A DNA stretch of 64,000 bases from an uncultured Clostridia bacterium (GCA_959602045.1 CAUGRT010000008.1:1-64000), one strand, 5' to 3'. Positions 16,954 to 25,744 are shown, numbered from the stretch's first letter. The notes: generated from the letters alone by a model not told the origin. Translations and numbers: made by a program.

Positions 16954-17349
16954 TTATCTCTTACTAAACTGCGGTGCACGACGTGCTGCCTTGAGACCGT
17001 ACTTCTTTCTTTCCTTCATTCTGGAATCTCTTGTAAGGAAACCGGCTGCTTTCAGATCTGCTCTGTATGCGTCTGTATCTACTTCCAAAAGTGCTCTGGA
17101 GATACCGTGACGGATTGCACCTGCCTGACCTGTGAAACCGCCGCCTTCAACCTTTGCAATAATGTCGAATTTATCTGCTGTCTTTGTCAGAACTAACGGC
17201 TGACGAACGATCAGCTTTAATGTATCTAATCCAAAATATTCATCAATTGATCTTCCGTTGATCGTGATTTGACCATTTCCGGGTACAAGATATACTCTTG
17301 CAACAGATGACTTTCTTCTGCCTGTACCATAGTATTGCTCTTTAGCCAT
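16954..17349 (-). CDS. rpsI: 30S ribosomal protein S9
   Basis: This is a small-subunit ribosomal protein whose C-terminal tail reaches the P site. It has the S9 start YYGTGRRKSSVARVYLVPG, the middle VEGGGFTGQAGAIRHGISRAL and the invariant tail MKERKKYGLKAARRAPQFSKR with the final KR. At 131 residues it is the usual size. It is the second gene of the rplM-rpsI operon, 20 bp below rplM. The conjugative element lies directly beyond its terminator. The 3' end of rpsI is a known integration site for some Firmicutes elements. Confidence 0.99.
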   Translation of the reverse strand: MAKEQYYGTGRRKSSVARVYLVPGNGQITINGRSIDEYFGLDTLKLIVRQPLVLTKTADKFDIIAKVEGGGFTGQAGAIRHGISRALLEVDTDAYRADLKAAGFLTRDSRMKERKKYGLKAARRAPQFSKR

Positions 17350-17369
17350 TATTAAAAATCCTCCTTATC

Positions 17370-17810
17370 TTATTTGATCTCGCCTGTCCAGGGAACCGGT
17401 TTCTGAGCAACCTGCTCATACTCGCTGCCCTTATATACGCGAAGTCTTGTTAATGCTTTTCTTCCTAATGTGTTGTTCGGAAGCATACCCTTTACCGCAT
17501 ACATCATAGCCTGCTCGGGCTTCTCTGCCATTAACTTGTCATAGTGGATTTCTTTAATGCCGCCAACCCAGCCTGTGTGATAATAACGAACCTTCTGATG
17601 CAGCTTGTTTCCTGTAAGAACAGCCTTGTCCGCATTGATAACGATTACATGATCGCCGCAATCTACATTCGGTGTGAATGTCGGAAGGTGCTTTCCTCTT
17701 AAAATGCTTGCTACCGTTGCCGCAACTCTGCCGAGGGGTTTGTCTGCCGCGTCAACAATGTACCATGTTCTTTGCACATCATTGGGTTTCTGCAAATATG
17801 ATGAATTCAT
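17370..17810 (-). CDS. rplM: 50S ribosomal protein L13
   Basis: This is a large-subunit assembly protein. Typical L13 segments are RTWYIVDAADKPLGRVAATV, LRGKHLPTFTPNVDCGDHVIVINADKAVLTG and the GMLPNNTLGRKALTRLRVY stretch. The start at 17810 has GGAGG nine bases upstream. The open frame continues nine codons further without a ribosome-binding site. The length is 146 residues. It is first in the operon with rpsI, under the promoter at 17871-17899. Confidence 0.99.
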   Translation of the reverse strand: MNSSYLQKPNDVQRTWYIVDAADKPLGRVAATVASILRGKHLPTFTPNVDCGDHVIVINADKAVLTGNKLHQKVRYYHTGWVGGIKEIHYDKLMAEKPEQAMMYAVKGMLPNNTLGRKALTRLRVYKGSEYEQVAQKPVPWTGEIK

Positions 17811-17842
17811 GTTGTTAATCCTCCTGTTAAAAATCAAATTCT

Positions 17843-17858
17843 GCCATAATTCTTTGGC
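17843..17858 (-). promoter_or_regulatory. Leader hairpin of rplM, possible L13 autoregulatory site
   Basis: On the minus strand GCCAAAGAATTATGGC sits about 33 bases upstream of the rplM start and just inside the transcript. Firmicutes rplM leaders carry a short hairpin bound by L13. The place and form fit, but I judge this by eye only. Confidence 0.5.
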
Positions 17859-17870
17859 TCAACGTGAAAT

Positions 17871-17899
17871 ATTTTACTATGTTTTCTCCCGATTGTCAA
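17871..17899 (-). promoter_or_regulatory. Promoter of rplM-rpsI
   Basis: TTGACA (17899-17894) and TAAAAT (17876-17871) are separated by 17 bp on the minus strand. This is a near-consensus housekeeping promoter about 60 bp upstream of the rplM start. The rest of 17900-18040 is AT-rich and shows no gene. Confidence 0.85.
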
Positions 17900-18041
17900 T
17901 AGTTTTTTCAAAAAAATTTTATAAATTCTTTTCCACCTCTTATTTTCTCTGTTTTTCTCGTTTATACTCTCTTATACTCATTTTTCATTTTACTTTTTTA
18001 AACTGAATATTCTCCTCAAAAACCAATCTTTTCACACAAAA

Positions 18042-18075
18042 ACACAAGCGCCGGCATTTTCCCGACGCTTGTGTT
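18042..18075 (-). terminator. Terminator of the SLH-protein gene
   Basis: ACACAAGCG-CGG pairs with CCG-CGCTTGTGT (one G-T wobble) and is followed by TTTTT on the minus strand, 18 bp below the stop of the SLH gene. Confidence 0.85.
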
Positions 18076-18093
18076 AAAGCTTGATGCTTTGAC

Positions 18094-19176
18094 TTACTTT
18101 TTCAACGGTTCAGCACCAAAATATTCAACAAACCAATTCAGATCAGCAACCGTACCGTCTTGAATCACAACACTGTAGCAGTAAATATCCTGATCCACCG
18201 TCTTTGACCATTCCGCAAAAACAGTATCCGTTTCAGTGCGGCCATACGTTACGCTCAGATCCTCCAAGCCGCTCTCCAGCGCAGTCCAAACCTGAATCCC
18301 CGAAATCGGTCGGTCCCCCTTTCCCATACGGATTGTGATGTCCTTTGTTTCGTAGGTACCTGTAACTTCAAGAATAGAATTTGCAGAATCCGCCGAATTC
18401 AAAACAAAGAATTTTTCGGCTTTCAGACCCTCTAACGAAATATCCGGCAGACTGTATCCTGCCGCCTTTTCAGCATCCTCCAGGGACGCATACTCCGTCT
18501 TTTCTCCGTTTTCACCTGTTAAAAGACAGTTCTTAAAATACCGCTGAAGAATTGCCGAAACCTCCGCACGGGTCACGCTGTTTTGCGGATTCATTTTACT
18601 ATTGTCATCACCGGTAATAATCGCATTCTTTAAACACCATTTTGCAGCCGTTACCGCATATTCGGATAACATGTCGCTGTCTGTCAGTTCATTTAAGGCA
18701 ATCTCGGAAACATCCTCGTCTGCATGATTCAATTGATACAAATTGTAGAGCATCGTCATGACATCTTCTCTCTTTAACGGCGCCCCGGCGCTGAAAAAGT
18801 CATCGCTGCCGAAACCGTCAATGATCTTATTCGCACGCGCCCATGCTTCTGCCGCCGCATACCATACGTCATTTTCAGCAGCTTCACTTTCCTCTGAATT
18901 GACAGTCTGCAAATAAATTCTGTGTAGAATTGTCGCAAACTGCGCTCCCGATATGTCCGAATCGGGATGGAAAAGCGAATCCTCGAACCCTTTCAAGAGC
19001 CCCATCGAGTAGCAATAGGCTACAGAGTCCTCATACCACTTTCCTATCGCGTCCGCAAACGGATTGGTTAGTACAGGAGCAGTACGGCTCGTTACCAACT
19101 GGTCGGCAAAAACTCCGGATGCCGACGCTGTCATAGCAGCCGCCAACGCCAGTGTAATCAGTTTTTTGTGCTTCAT
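18094..19176 (-). CDS. SLH-domain surface protein
   Basis: This 360-residue protein is exported by a signal peptide (1-25, ending ASGVFAD) and has three SLH-type repeats in the N-terminal two thirds: about residues 35-90 (GFEDSLFHPDSDISGAQFATIL), 95-150 and 160-215 (MNPQNSVTRAEVSAIL). These should hold it on the wall polymer. The C-terminal 140 residues (YASLEDAEKAAGYSLP, then beta-rich segments) resemble the DUF4367-type domains of secreted Clostridial proteins, though only weakly. The start at 19176 has AGGAGG seven bases before it. It is transcribed alone from a strong promoter and terminator. The third SLH repeat is closest to consensus. Confidence 0.85.
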   Translation of the reverse strand: MKHKKLITLALAAAMTASASGVFADQLVTSRTAPVLTNPFADAIGKWYEDSVAYCYSMGLLKGFEDSLFHPDSDISGAQFATILHRIYLQTVNSEESEAAENDVWYAAAEAWARANKIIDGFGSDDFFSAGAPLKREDVMTMLYNLYQLNHADEDVSEIALNELTDSDMLSEYAVTAAKWCLKNAIITGDDNSKMNPQNSVTRAEVSAILQRYFKNCLLTGENGEKTEYASLEDAEKAAGYSLPDISLEGLKAEKFFVLNSADSANSILEVTGTYETKDITIRMGKGDRPISGIQVWTALESGLEDLSVTYGRTETDTVFAEWSKTVDQDIYCYSVVIQDGTVADLNWFVEYFGAEPLKK

Positions 19177-19200
19177 ATGTTTTACCTCCTTTGTCTTTTC

Positions 19201-19223
19201 AAACGCCACCCTCTCCGGCGTTT
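19201..19223 (-). promoter_or_regulatory. GC hairpin upstream of the SLH-gene Shine-Dalgarno
   Basis: AAACGCC pairs with GGCGTTT around a nine-base loop, 14 bases upstream of AGGAGG. It is one of seven such hairpins in the window (see findings). Confidence 0.6.
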
Positions 19224-19235
19224 TATGTTATTCAA

Positions 19236-19264
19236 ATTATACCATAAACTCCCTGTGATTGCAA
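19236..19264 (-). promoter_or_regulatory. Promoter of the SLH-protein gene
   Basis: TTGCAA (19264-19259), 17 bp, then TATAAT (19241-19236) on the minus strand. The promoter overlaps the short gap below ade. Confidence 0.8.
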
Positions 19265-19280
19265 TATGTATCTGTAATTT

Positions 19281-20972
19281 TCAATCTTCAACATACAGCG
19301 AAACCAATTGCTGCTTGTTGACATCCACCAAACCTCTTGTCGTGATTTTCAGATTCGGAATCACCGCCAGACCCATGAACGCCATTGTCATCAGCGGCGC
19401 GCTGTCCTCAGGTGCTCCCAGTGACGCAATCGACTCCGCCAAGTTCGCATTCCTCTCCGCAATACTTTCTGCCGGTTCTTCGCACATCAATCCGCCGATC
19501 GGCAGCGGCACATCCGCAAGTACTTCTCCATCACAGACGCAGACCGCTCCGCCGCCGACTTGAATAATATGATTCGCCGCCAAAGCCATATCCGCCTCAT
19601 TCGCGCCAATAACGACAATATTATGCGCGTCATGCGAAACAGAGGAGGCTATCGCCCCTTTCTTCAACCCGATTCCGGAGATCAACCCCAAGCCGATATG
19701 CCCCGTGTTCATATGCCTTTCAATGACCGCAATCTTCAAAATATCCCGTTCCGGCTCAATCCCGTTATTCTGCCAATGAATATCGGTAATCCATTCCTCG
19801 GTTAAAAGCTGATGCGGAATTGTTTTAATCACTCTGCACCGATCGGATTTTTCCTCTATTTTAAAATCCTGTTCCGTCAGTTCCTGCACATAGAAGGAAT
19901 TTTTAACCGCTTTCAAAATCTGATCCTTAACCGGCGGCGCTTCAATCGGCGCAACCGTATTATCAGAAACTACTTTTTTCCCCTGCGCGTAAACGCTCTC
20001 AATCTCAACCGACTCCAAATCGCGTAAAATCAGCAAATCTGCCCGATAACCCGGCGCAATTGCTCCCACATCCCGCAAGCCAAAACATTGTGCCGCATTC
20101 AGCGTTACCATCCGAACCGCCGTTATGGCATGCTTGCCCATTTGGATGGCTTTTCGAACGCTGCTGTCGATATGCCCCTCGTGCAGTAAATCCTCCGGAT
20201 GCTTATCGTCCGTCACCAATAAACACCGCTGACAATACGGTTCCTCAAAAAGCTCAATCAAATCCTCTAAGTTTCGTGCCGCCGTTCCCTGGCGAATCAT
20301 TACCCACTGCCCTTTTCGGATTCTCTCCGTCGCTTCTTTAAAGGACGAACATTCATGATCCGACTGAATCCCTGCTGAAAGATACCGATCCAAATCTTTG
20401 CCCGAAAGCAGTGGCGCATGCCCGTCCACAACCAAGCCACGTGAACGCACGCCCCGGATTTTCTTTAAAATTTCCGAATCTCCGGCAATTACGCCGGGAT
20501 AATTCATCATTTCCGCCAATCCCAGAACCCGTTCATCTGTATAAAATCTCGCCAAATCCTCTGCAGTCAGCACCGCGCCCGACTCATCAAACGGTGTTGC
20601 CGGGACGCAGGACGGCAGCATGATATAAACATTCAGGGGCAGTCCCTTGCTCGCCTCCAGCATATACTGAATCCCCGTACTGCCGCAGACATTCGCAATT
20701 TCATGCGGATCGGCAATGATAGAAGTCGTTCCGTGAAGCAACGAAACACGCGCCAACTCGGTCGGCGTCATCATTGTACTTTCAATATGGATATGCCCGT
20801 CAATAAATCCCGGACAGATCACCTTTCCCGTCAGATCCTCTGTCTGATCCGCTTCATCGTCCGTATAATCCCCCACGCCGATAATCCTGTCACCCTCTAT
20901 CAGCACGTTGGTTTTTTCCGGCTCCCCGGTAAAAACATTGATAACGGTACCGTTTTTTAAAAGTGTTCGCAT
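19281..20972 (-). CDS. ade: Adenine deaminase
   Basis: This amidohydrolase converts adenine to hypoxanthine and ammonia in purine salvage. The metal-binding motif GFIDGHIHIESTMMTP lies near residue 60-75. The histidines in DPHEIANVCG and ADHE-like SDHECSSFKEA, and the VTDDKHPEDL motif, are all in place. The C-terminal half has ASSVSHDAHNIVVIGAN and GGGAVCVCDGEV, as in AdeC/YerA-type enzymes. The length is 563 residues from the ATG at 20972, where AGGGGAG lies just upstream. An earlier in-frame GTG lacks a usable ribosome-binding site. It is monocistronic, with a TATAAT promoter in the gap below rsmF. Confidence 0.96.
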   Translation of the reverse strand: MRTLLKNGTVINVFTGEPEKTNVLIEGDRIIGVGDYTDDEADQTEDLTGKVICPGFIDGHIHIESTMMTPTELARVSLLHGTTSIIADPHEIANVCGSTGIQYMLEASKGLPLNVYIMLPSCVPATPFDESGAVLTAEDLARFYTDERVLGLAEMMNYPGVIAGDSEILKKIRGVRSRGLVVDGHAPLLSGKDLDRYLSAGIQSDHECSSFKEATERIRKGQWVMIRQGTAARNLEDLIELFEEPYCQRCLLVTDDKHPEDLLHEGHIDSSVRKAIQMGKHAITAVRMVTLNAAQCFGLRDVGAIAPGYRADLLILRDLESVEIESVYAQGKKVVSDNTVAPIEAPPVKDQILKAVKNSFYVQELTEQDFKIEEKSDRCRVIKTIPHQLLTEEWITDIHWQNNGIEPERDILKIAVIERHMNTGHIGLGLISGIGLKKGAIASSVSHDAHNIVVIGANEADMALAANHIIQVGGGAVCVCDGEVLADVPLPIGGLMCEEPAESIAERNANLAESIASLGAPEDSAPLMTMAFMGLAVIPNLKITTRGLVDVNKQQLVSLYVED

Positions 20973-21015
20973 AGACTCTCCCCTCTCTTTCACACTCCGT
21001 CAATCTATTTCTCCT

Positions 21016-21044
21016 ATTATACCATATCTCTCAAAAAAAGTCTA
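21016..21044 (-). promoter_or_regulatory. Promoter of ade
   Basis: TAGACT (21044-21039), 17 bp, TATAAT (21021-21016) on the minus strand, about 45 bp upstream of the ade start. The -35 is weak and the -10 is consensus. Confidence 0.65.
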
Positions 21045-21058
21045 CCATCAAATGAACT

Positions 21059-22381
21059 TTACTTTTTTCTCAGATATTTGGGGAAATGGTTTTTCAGCAT
21101 GCCGCCGGACGCTTTCCCCCAGCCTATCGGCAGACCGTCCGCCAACACCGCCGTATAGCCGCTTATTCCGCAAGAAATGACCTCCCCTCGCAAATAAGCG
21201 TCCAGACGCGGCTCTTCGCAGGTGAGGGATAGCGTATTTTTAAAGTCCTCCGGTTTCAGCGCCAAAGCCAGGGCATGGGATGGCTCAAACCGATTTTTCT
21301 TACATTCTCCCAAATACAATCCGGGTCGCAAAACCTTCATTCGGTCAATATCCAAATCCACCGGCAATAAATATAACCGCCCCCCAAAGGAACAAAACGT
21401 CCCTTGTAAGCGAAGATTCAAGACGGCTTTTTCAAACTCCCGATATTGCTTTTCCGCTTCTGCATCTGTATGGCGCTGCGGTTTCTGCCGAACGGCATTA
21501 TAATCTCCGTCCGTTTTTTTGAACAATGCGACAAAATGCCCCTCACCGCGGCTTTTATGCGGAAAAATCCGCACCGCCTCCGGCATGGAAATCCCCTCCG
21601 ATACGCCCGTCAAGGAAATCGGCAGCAGCGTCAATCCTTTTTCCTCCGTCAGATACTGTGCGTTATCCTCATTTTCCTCCTTCGAAAAAGTACAGGTCGA
21701 ATAAATCAGCAGCCCATTCGGTTTCAGCATTTTTACCGCACAATCCAGAATATTTCGCTGCCGTACCGCGCAGGAAATAACATGCTCCGGACTCCATTCC
21801 GTAATCGCCTGCGGCTCTTTCCGAAACATCCCCTCACCGCTGCACGGAGCGTCCACAACGATTTTATCGAAAAATCCCGGATACTTCTCCGCCAGATTCT
21901 TTGGCTGCTCATTCATGACAACAGCATTGCGCAGCCCAAACCGTTCAATATTCTCCGTTAAAATTTCCGCACGTCGGCGAACGATTTCATTTGCCACCAA
22001 TAAACCGGTTTGATTCAGTGCCGCCCCGATCTGCGTGGACTTTCCGCCCGGTGCCGCGCATAAATCCAGAACATAATCCCCGTCTTCAATCGGTAAAGCC
22101 GCCGCTGCCGCCATTGCAGACGGCTCCTGAAAATAAAACGCTCCTCCGATATGATACGGATGCGCTCCGGTTATCAGCGCTTTATCGGTGTAATATCCCT
22201 CCTTACACCACGGGATCGGCTCTGAATTTTGAATCAAAGCGCGCGTTTTTTCCGTCTGTTTCAGTGGATTCACGCGCAATCCCGTATATAAAGGGGTATC
22301 CTCGTATGACCGAACAAAGGCATCATATTCTTCTCCTAACAGCTCTTTCATACGCTCAAGAAACTTTTCGGGTAACTTCAT
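21059..22381 (-). CDS. rsmF: RsmF-like 16S rRNA (cytosine-C5)-methyltransferase
   Basis: This SAM-dependent enzyme methylates C5 of a cytosine in 16S rRNA (NOL1/NOP2/Sun family). It has the SAM motif VLDLCAAPGGKSTQIGA near residue 105, motif IV VVDAPCSGEGMFRKE near 175 and motif VI LIYSTCTFSKEENE near 235, with both family cysteines (PCSG and TCT). The C-terminal part (about 290-440) is the RsmF-type extension with the FSL/PUA-like segment GWGKASGGMLKNHFPKYLRK. The start at 22381 has GGAG six bases before it and a GC hairpin just upstream. The paralogues RsmB and YtlQ-like proteins lack this C-terminal extension. Confidence 0.93.
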   Translation of the reverse strand: MKLPEKFLERMKELLGEEYDAFVRSYEDTPLYTGLRVNPLKQTEKTRALIQNSEPIPWCKEGYYTDKALITGAHPYHIGGAFYFQEPSAMAAAAALPIEDGDYVLDLCAAPGGKSTQIGAALNQTGLLVANEIVRRRAEILTENIERFGLRNAVVMNEQPKNLAEKYPGFFDKIVVDAPCSGEGMFRKEPQAITEWSPEHVISCAVRQRNILDCAVKMLKPNGLLIYSTCTFSKEENEDNAQYLTEEKGLTLLPISLTGVSEGISMPEAVRIFPHKSRGEGHFVALFKKTDGDYNAVRQKPQRHTDAEAEKQYREFEKAVLNLRLQGTFCSFGGRLYLLPVDLDIDRMKVLRPGLYLGECKKNRFEPSHALALALKPEDFKNTLSLTCEEPRLDAYLRGEVISCGISGYTAVLADGLPIGWGKASGGMLKNHFPKYLRKK

Positions 22382-22396
22382 AACAATCTCCATTCC

Positions 22397-22411
22397 GCCG
22401 CCATTGGCAGC
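22397..22411 (-). promoter_or_regulatory. GC hairpin upstream of the rsmF Shine-Dalgarno
   Basis: GCTGCC-AAT-GGCGGC on the minus strand ends right before GGAATGGAG. The 20 bases from GGCGGC through the ribosome-binding site are nearly identical to those in front of the response regulator gene at 50026-50046. Confidence 0.6.
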
Positions 22412-22424
22412 ACTCTTATAGAAA

Positions 22425-22446
22425 AGGACGCCATTTTTCGGCGTCC
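22425..22446 (-). terminator. Terminator below the 306-aa membrane protein gene
   Basis: GGACGCC and GGCGTCC form a seven-base-pair stem with a TTTTC tail on the minus strand, 11 bp below the stop at 22457. It separates the GAP1-like unit from rsmF. Confidence 0.8.
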
Positions 22447-22456
22447 CTTATGAATC

Positions 22457-23377
22457 TTAATCCTCTTTAAAGGGGAAAATATCTCCCAAAAGATTTCTGG
22501 CTTTACTTTTTACAGTCTTTGCAACAGAACTTTCTTCCTCTTCCGAATCCTCATAATCCGGCTCGTCCTCCTCATGAGCTGCCATTCTGTCACGGGTCGG
22601 CTGGAATTTTCTTTTCGGATGTCTTTCTTCTGTTTCTTCCTCCTCCGGCTCGTCCTCCTCAATCGGCTCTGCCACAACGCGCTTTGCCGCACGTCTTTGC
22701 GACATTTGACTCTCCCAACGCTTAAACACGTCCTCGGACTCTGACGCAAAATCCGTACTCTTTCTCTCCGGCATCTTAATCGACCCATTCATGGAATAAT
22801 TATCATTCGTGTTGGTAACGTCCATTTCCATTTCACTGAATCCGCCCACATGATCAACGAACTTTTCTTCCAAATCCCGGCGCAATGCGCGAATCTCGGA
22901 ATTGACATGATTATCCTTTCTGGATAATCTGTAAAAACGATTGCCGATGACAAAGCTGACAACGATATTAATCAAAATCGACAGAATAAACCATACCGCC
23001 AGAGAACCTTTGGAGGCGTACTTCTTTTCTGCCGCACGCTGCGCCTCTGTATTCTGAACCACATTTTGCTGACTTTGCTGTCCGGTTGAAATTGCCGTAG
23101 GAACAGGCTTGGACGAATCCTGAACAACTCCGCTCGCCGCTGTGGTTGTGTCGCTTGTATCACTCTCTCCCGATGCGGTTGAAGTATCGGTTGTATCACT
23201 GCTGTCCGTTGTTCCGGAGGATGTACTCTCATCCGTTGAAACGGAGCTGCCCGAAGCGGATATGGTTTTGGTTGTTCTTGTCGGCTCACTGGTCGGTGTT
23301 GCAAACGCGGTAGTTGAAATCAGCATAACAGACGCCGCGCATAATACTAAAAATATCTTCTTAACTGAATCTTTCAT
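22457..23377 (-). CDS. Single-pass membrane protein with Ser/Thr-rich outer and acidic inner region
   Basis: I do not recognise a family for this 306-residue protein. A signal peptide (1-26, ending TTAFA) precedes an extracellular Ser/Thr/Asp-rich low-complexity stretch (27-115). A membrane helix follows (about 127-147, AVWFILSILINIVVSFVIG), then a cytoplasmic part with a short coiled-coil-like segment (NSEIRALRRDLEEKF). The tail is very acidic (EEDEPEEEETEE, EEDEPDYEDSEEEE) and ends in the basic-hydrophobic KSKARNLLGDIFPF. The gene starts 11 bp below the GAP1-like gene with AGGAGAG in front and ends at a terminator, so the two form one unit. It may anchor the GAP1-like protein or pass it a signal from outside. 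That is inference from linkage. Confidence 0.7.
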   Translation of the reverse strand: MKDSVKKIFLVLCAASVMLISTTAFATPTSEPTRTTKTISASGSSVSTDESTSSGTTDSSDTTDTSTASGESDTSDTTTAASGVVQDSSKPVPTAISTGQQSQQNVVQNTEAQRAAEKKYASKGSLAVWFILSILINIVVSFVIGNRFYRLSRKDNHVNSEIRALRRDLEEKFVDHVGGFSEMEMDVTNTNDNYSMNGSIKMPERKSTDFASESEDVFKRWESQMSQRRAAKRVVAEPIEEDEPEEEETEERHPKRKFQPTRDRMAAHEEDEPDYEDSEEEESSVAKTVKSKARNLLGDIFPFKED

Positions 23378-23388
23378 CGTGATCTCTC

Positions 23389-25536
23389 CTATTCTATATT
23401 TCCAAATACCGCTCTCAGCTTTTTTCTGATCGGCAGCTTTGACATCTTGGATTTACTTGCTTCGTATACTCTGGTATATGTAAGCATTTTCTCATCGTCA
23501 CGCTTACATCTTCCATACCCTATCAGGAACCAATTCCAGAAGGACGGACACATCGTATCCATATTAATCATAATCTCATGGTAATGCCCCGGCGTTTCAA
23601 TAATCTCCAACGCCAGCTTCGGAATCACAAAATTATAGCAGGTACGCTGTGTTCGCTTCATTTCAAGCAGCTGTGCGCGGAATTTCTTTGCATATTTTTT
23701 TGCCTGCGCCTGATTCCCGTAGGTTCTCTGCCAGCGATAATAGGTATCCAGCAGCCGCGTCAAAAGCAGCGGTGACATACTGCCCTCAATATCCGCCCGA
23801 ACATCCGGCTTAACGCTCAGATACGTGCCGCGCTGATAAGGCTCATATCCCACCTTGGTTAAAATCGCCTTAATCTTCCGCATATCCTCCATTTGCTCTC
23901 CGCGCGTCTTGGTATGCTTGGTCAGCGTAATCCCGTAGGTGTTCCAATCTGTATCTGTATTGGAGTAGATGTATTTCAAACAAAGATTTCTCAGTTTATC
24001 ATCCTCTGTGGAGCTTTCAAAAAAGGCAATGACCTCATCCAAATCCTCTTTTTCCCAATTGGACGGCGGTGAAAACGGCTTTACGCCATATCCGGTAATA
24101 ATCACGCTTGCCGCCATCTCGACAAAGGTTGTAAGATGCATTCGGTTTCCGCCGAAGAAATCCTTCCAATTATCATCCCCGTATTTATGCTTCAGCTGTG
24201 CAAAAAATCCCAAAAGCACAAACTTGTTTTTGTCGCTGATCTTGCTCCCGGCACCCCCTAACTTTGCCATGATTTCGGGAATCTTCTTTTTCATCACCGC
24301 AACCTGGCTCTTTTCGTTTTCCATAGAAGAAAATACCGCGCCCAAATCATAACGCTCGCCCTTGGAAAGCTTTGTGATGGTCTGTGTCAAATAGGAATCC
24401 GTCAATTCCTCCAGTTCATCGGGGAAAAGATCAATATTGTCATACATAACCTTCGTAACCTCAAACCGAACCGCCTCATATTCCTTTTCTCGAATCAGCG
24501 GATAAACCTCCGAAGCGCGCTTTTCAAATGCCGCATTTCCTGCCGATGAACGCAGACGAATCAATTTTCCGCCCATTCCCGGCTGATCCATATTGTCAAA
24601 GCTCGTTACCCAATCCAACAGTCCTGCTACCGAATGAATCTTCAGAGCCGCATATTCCTCTCTTAACTCCTGAACTGTCCATTTTTCCAATAACGGCGAA
24701 ATCTCATAGGAGGATGTATCCACGCGATCCATATCAATATACATGCAATCCCCTTTAGATTCAATCGCCTCTTTTGTAATGTTGTTCTTCCCTTTAATCG
24801 TTCCGTGCATGCAAATGCTATCCTGCTTGTCGGACGGAAGATACACATTGTACGTTGAAATTCCGGCGCCCGGACTGACATCCCTCGGCAGCAGATATTT
24901 CAGCGCTACCAGATACTTCTCCGTTTCCTCCGAAGAAAGCGTCGCAATACAAATATTTTTAATATTGCTGCCCATCATCAGTGTGATTACACTGTTCAGT
25001 AAATAAGACAGCTCCTTTTTATGCGAACCGATAAAATCGTAAATTTCCTTTTCAAAATCCAAATCCCGTTCCGCCGCTTCCAAAATCGGCAGATAATGCA
25101 CCAGCTCAGCGGACGCCTCCTTTTCGGTCAGATGCGTTCTGAACGTCTTGCTCCGGCAATACTGCTCCGGAAAAAAGTCCGGCTCCACATTGTCAAATAT
25201 CAGTGCATGGGAAAAGAAATTCCCCTCATGTCCTTGATAGTCTACCCCCGCAAAAACCGACTGAATTGCAGCATACTTGCCATCAGCCAGCTTTAATGTT
25301 CTGAAGGTCTTGGGAAATAATTCCGGAACGCCGGGATCCCCCACCACTGAAGAATAAGTCTGCTGATTATTCTTCGGCAATCTGTAGCTTGAGAATCTCG
25401 CCACCTCGTCCAAGTCCTCACGCTCCAGCCCCTGCGAACAGGAATACACCCGCAGCCCTGCCTGATTGCTCAGTCCCAGTTCCGGATCTGATAAGCTATG
25501 CTGCACGGATGTATATATCATTTGATATACCTTCAT
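23389..25536 (-). CDS. GAP1-like protein (GAP1-N2 domain, GTPase-associated conflict-system family)
   Basis: This large (715-residue) cytoplasmic protein has no membrane segment. The N-terminal 140 residues (MIYTSVQHSL, AGLRVYSCSQGLEREDLDEV, FRTLKLADGKYAAIQSVFAG, HEGNFFSHALIFDN) look like the GAP1-N2 domain. Its usual form is a YTS-type start, an SxGL motif and an RxGNxxSHxLI-like motif. The middle (140-330) fits GAP1-M by position. The rest is helical and may be the GAP1-C counterpart. These domains were described from comparative genomics as partners of TRAFAC GTPases in NTP-dependent conflict or surveillance systems. No biochemical role is established to my knowledge. No GTPase gene is adjacent. 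The only partner is the downstream membrane protein, 11 bp away. AGGAGAGG precedes the ATG. Confidence 0.65.
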   Translation of the reverse strand: MKVYQMIYTSVQHSLSDPELGLSNQAGLRVYSCSQGLEREDLDEVARFSSYRLPKNNQQTYSSVVGDPGVPELFPKTFRTLKLADGKYAAIQSVFAGVDYQGHEGNFFSHALIFDNVEPDFFPEQYCRSKTFRTHLTEKEASAELVHYLPILEAAERDLDFEKEIYDFIGSHKKELSYLLNSVITLMMGSNIKNICIATLSSEETEKYLVALKYLLPRDVSPGAGISTYNVYLPSDKQDSICMHGTIKGKNNITKEAIESKGDCMYIDMDRVDTSSYEISPLLEKWTVQELREEYAALKIHSVAGLLDWVTSFDNMDQPGMGGKLIRLRSSAGNAAFEKRASEVYPLIREKEYEAVRFEVTKVMYDNIDLFPDELEELTDSYLTQTITKLSKGERYDLGAVFSSMENEKSQVAVMKKKIPEIMAKLGGAGSKISDKNKFVLLGFFAQLKHKYGDDNWKDFFGGNRMHLTTFVEMAASVIITGYGVKPFSPPSNWEKEDLDEVIAFFESSTEDDKLRNLCLKYIYSNTDTDWNTYGITLTKHTKTRGEQMEDMRKIKAILTKVGYEPYQRGTYLSVKPDVRADIEGSMSPLLLTRLLDTYYRWQRTYGNQAQAKKYAKKFRAQLLEMKRTQRTCYNFVIPKLALEIIETPGHYHEIMINMDTMCPSFWNWFLIGYGRCKRDDEKMLTYTRVYEASKSKMSKLPIRKKLRAVFGNIE

Positions 25537-25565
25537 GAAATGCCTCTCCTTCCTTTTTATTTTTA

Positions 25566-25600
25566 GCCGTTCCCGAAAGCCGAATCCGCTTTCAAACGGC
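25566..25600 (-). promoter_or_regulatory. Nested hairpin in the leader of the GAP1-like gene
   Basis: GCCGTT/AACGGC (25566-25571, 25595-25600) encloses GAAAGC/GCTTTC (25575-25580, 25588-25593). There is no T run, so it is more likely a 5' leader structure than a terminator. It lies about 15 bases upstream of the Shine-Dalgarno. Confidence 0.55.
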
Positions 25601-25634
25601 TTTGATTAATAAACCATTTTAATGATACTCTGAT

Positions 25635-25727
25635 GAAATTTCATGCATTTTTCATTCTATTGCGGCTCAAACATCCGCTGTGCTGCGCGGAACTCACCTC
25701 CACAGAATGAAAAACACAGGAAATTTC
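25635..25727 (-). repeat. Dispersed foldback element, copy A
   Basis: Short-core, degenerate copy. The core in sense orientation reads GGTGAGTTCCGCGCAGC, then ACAGCGGATGTTTGAGCC. The outer arms GAAATTTC (25635-25642) and GAAATTTC (25720-25727) pair, and the inner arms pair through TTTTTCATTCT with AGAATGAAAAA. It lies between the two minus-strand units ABC exporter and GAP1-like gene. Confidence 0.85.
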
Positions 25728-25744
25728 TGTTCCCAACAAATTAT

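Noticed and set aside
22500..22790. Basic protein on the minus strand in another frame of the acidic-tailed membrane protein gene
   Set aside because: It is the frame-shifted reading of a Glu-rich coding region and has no start signal.
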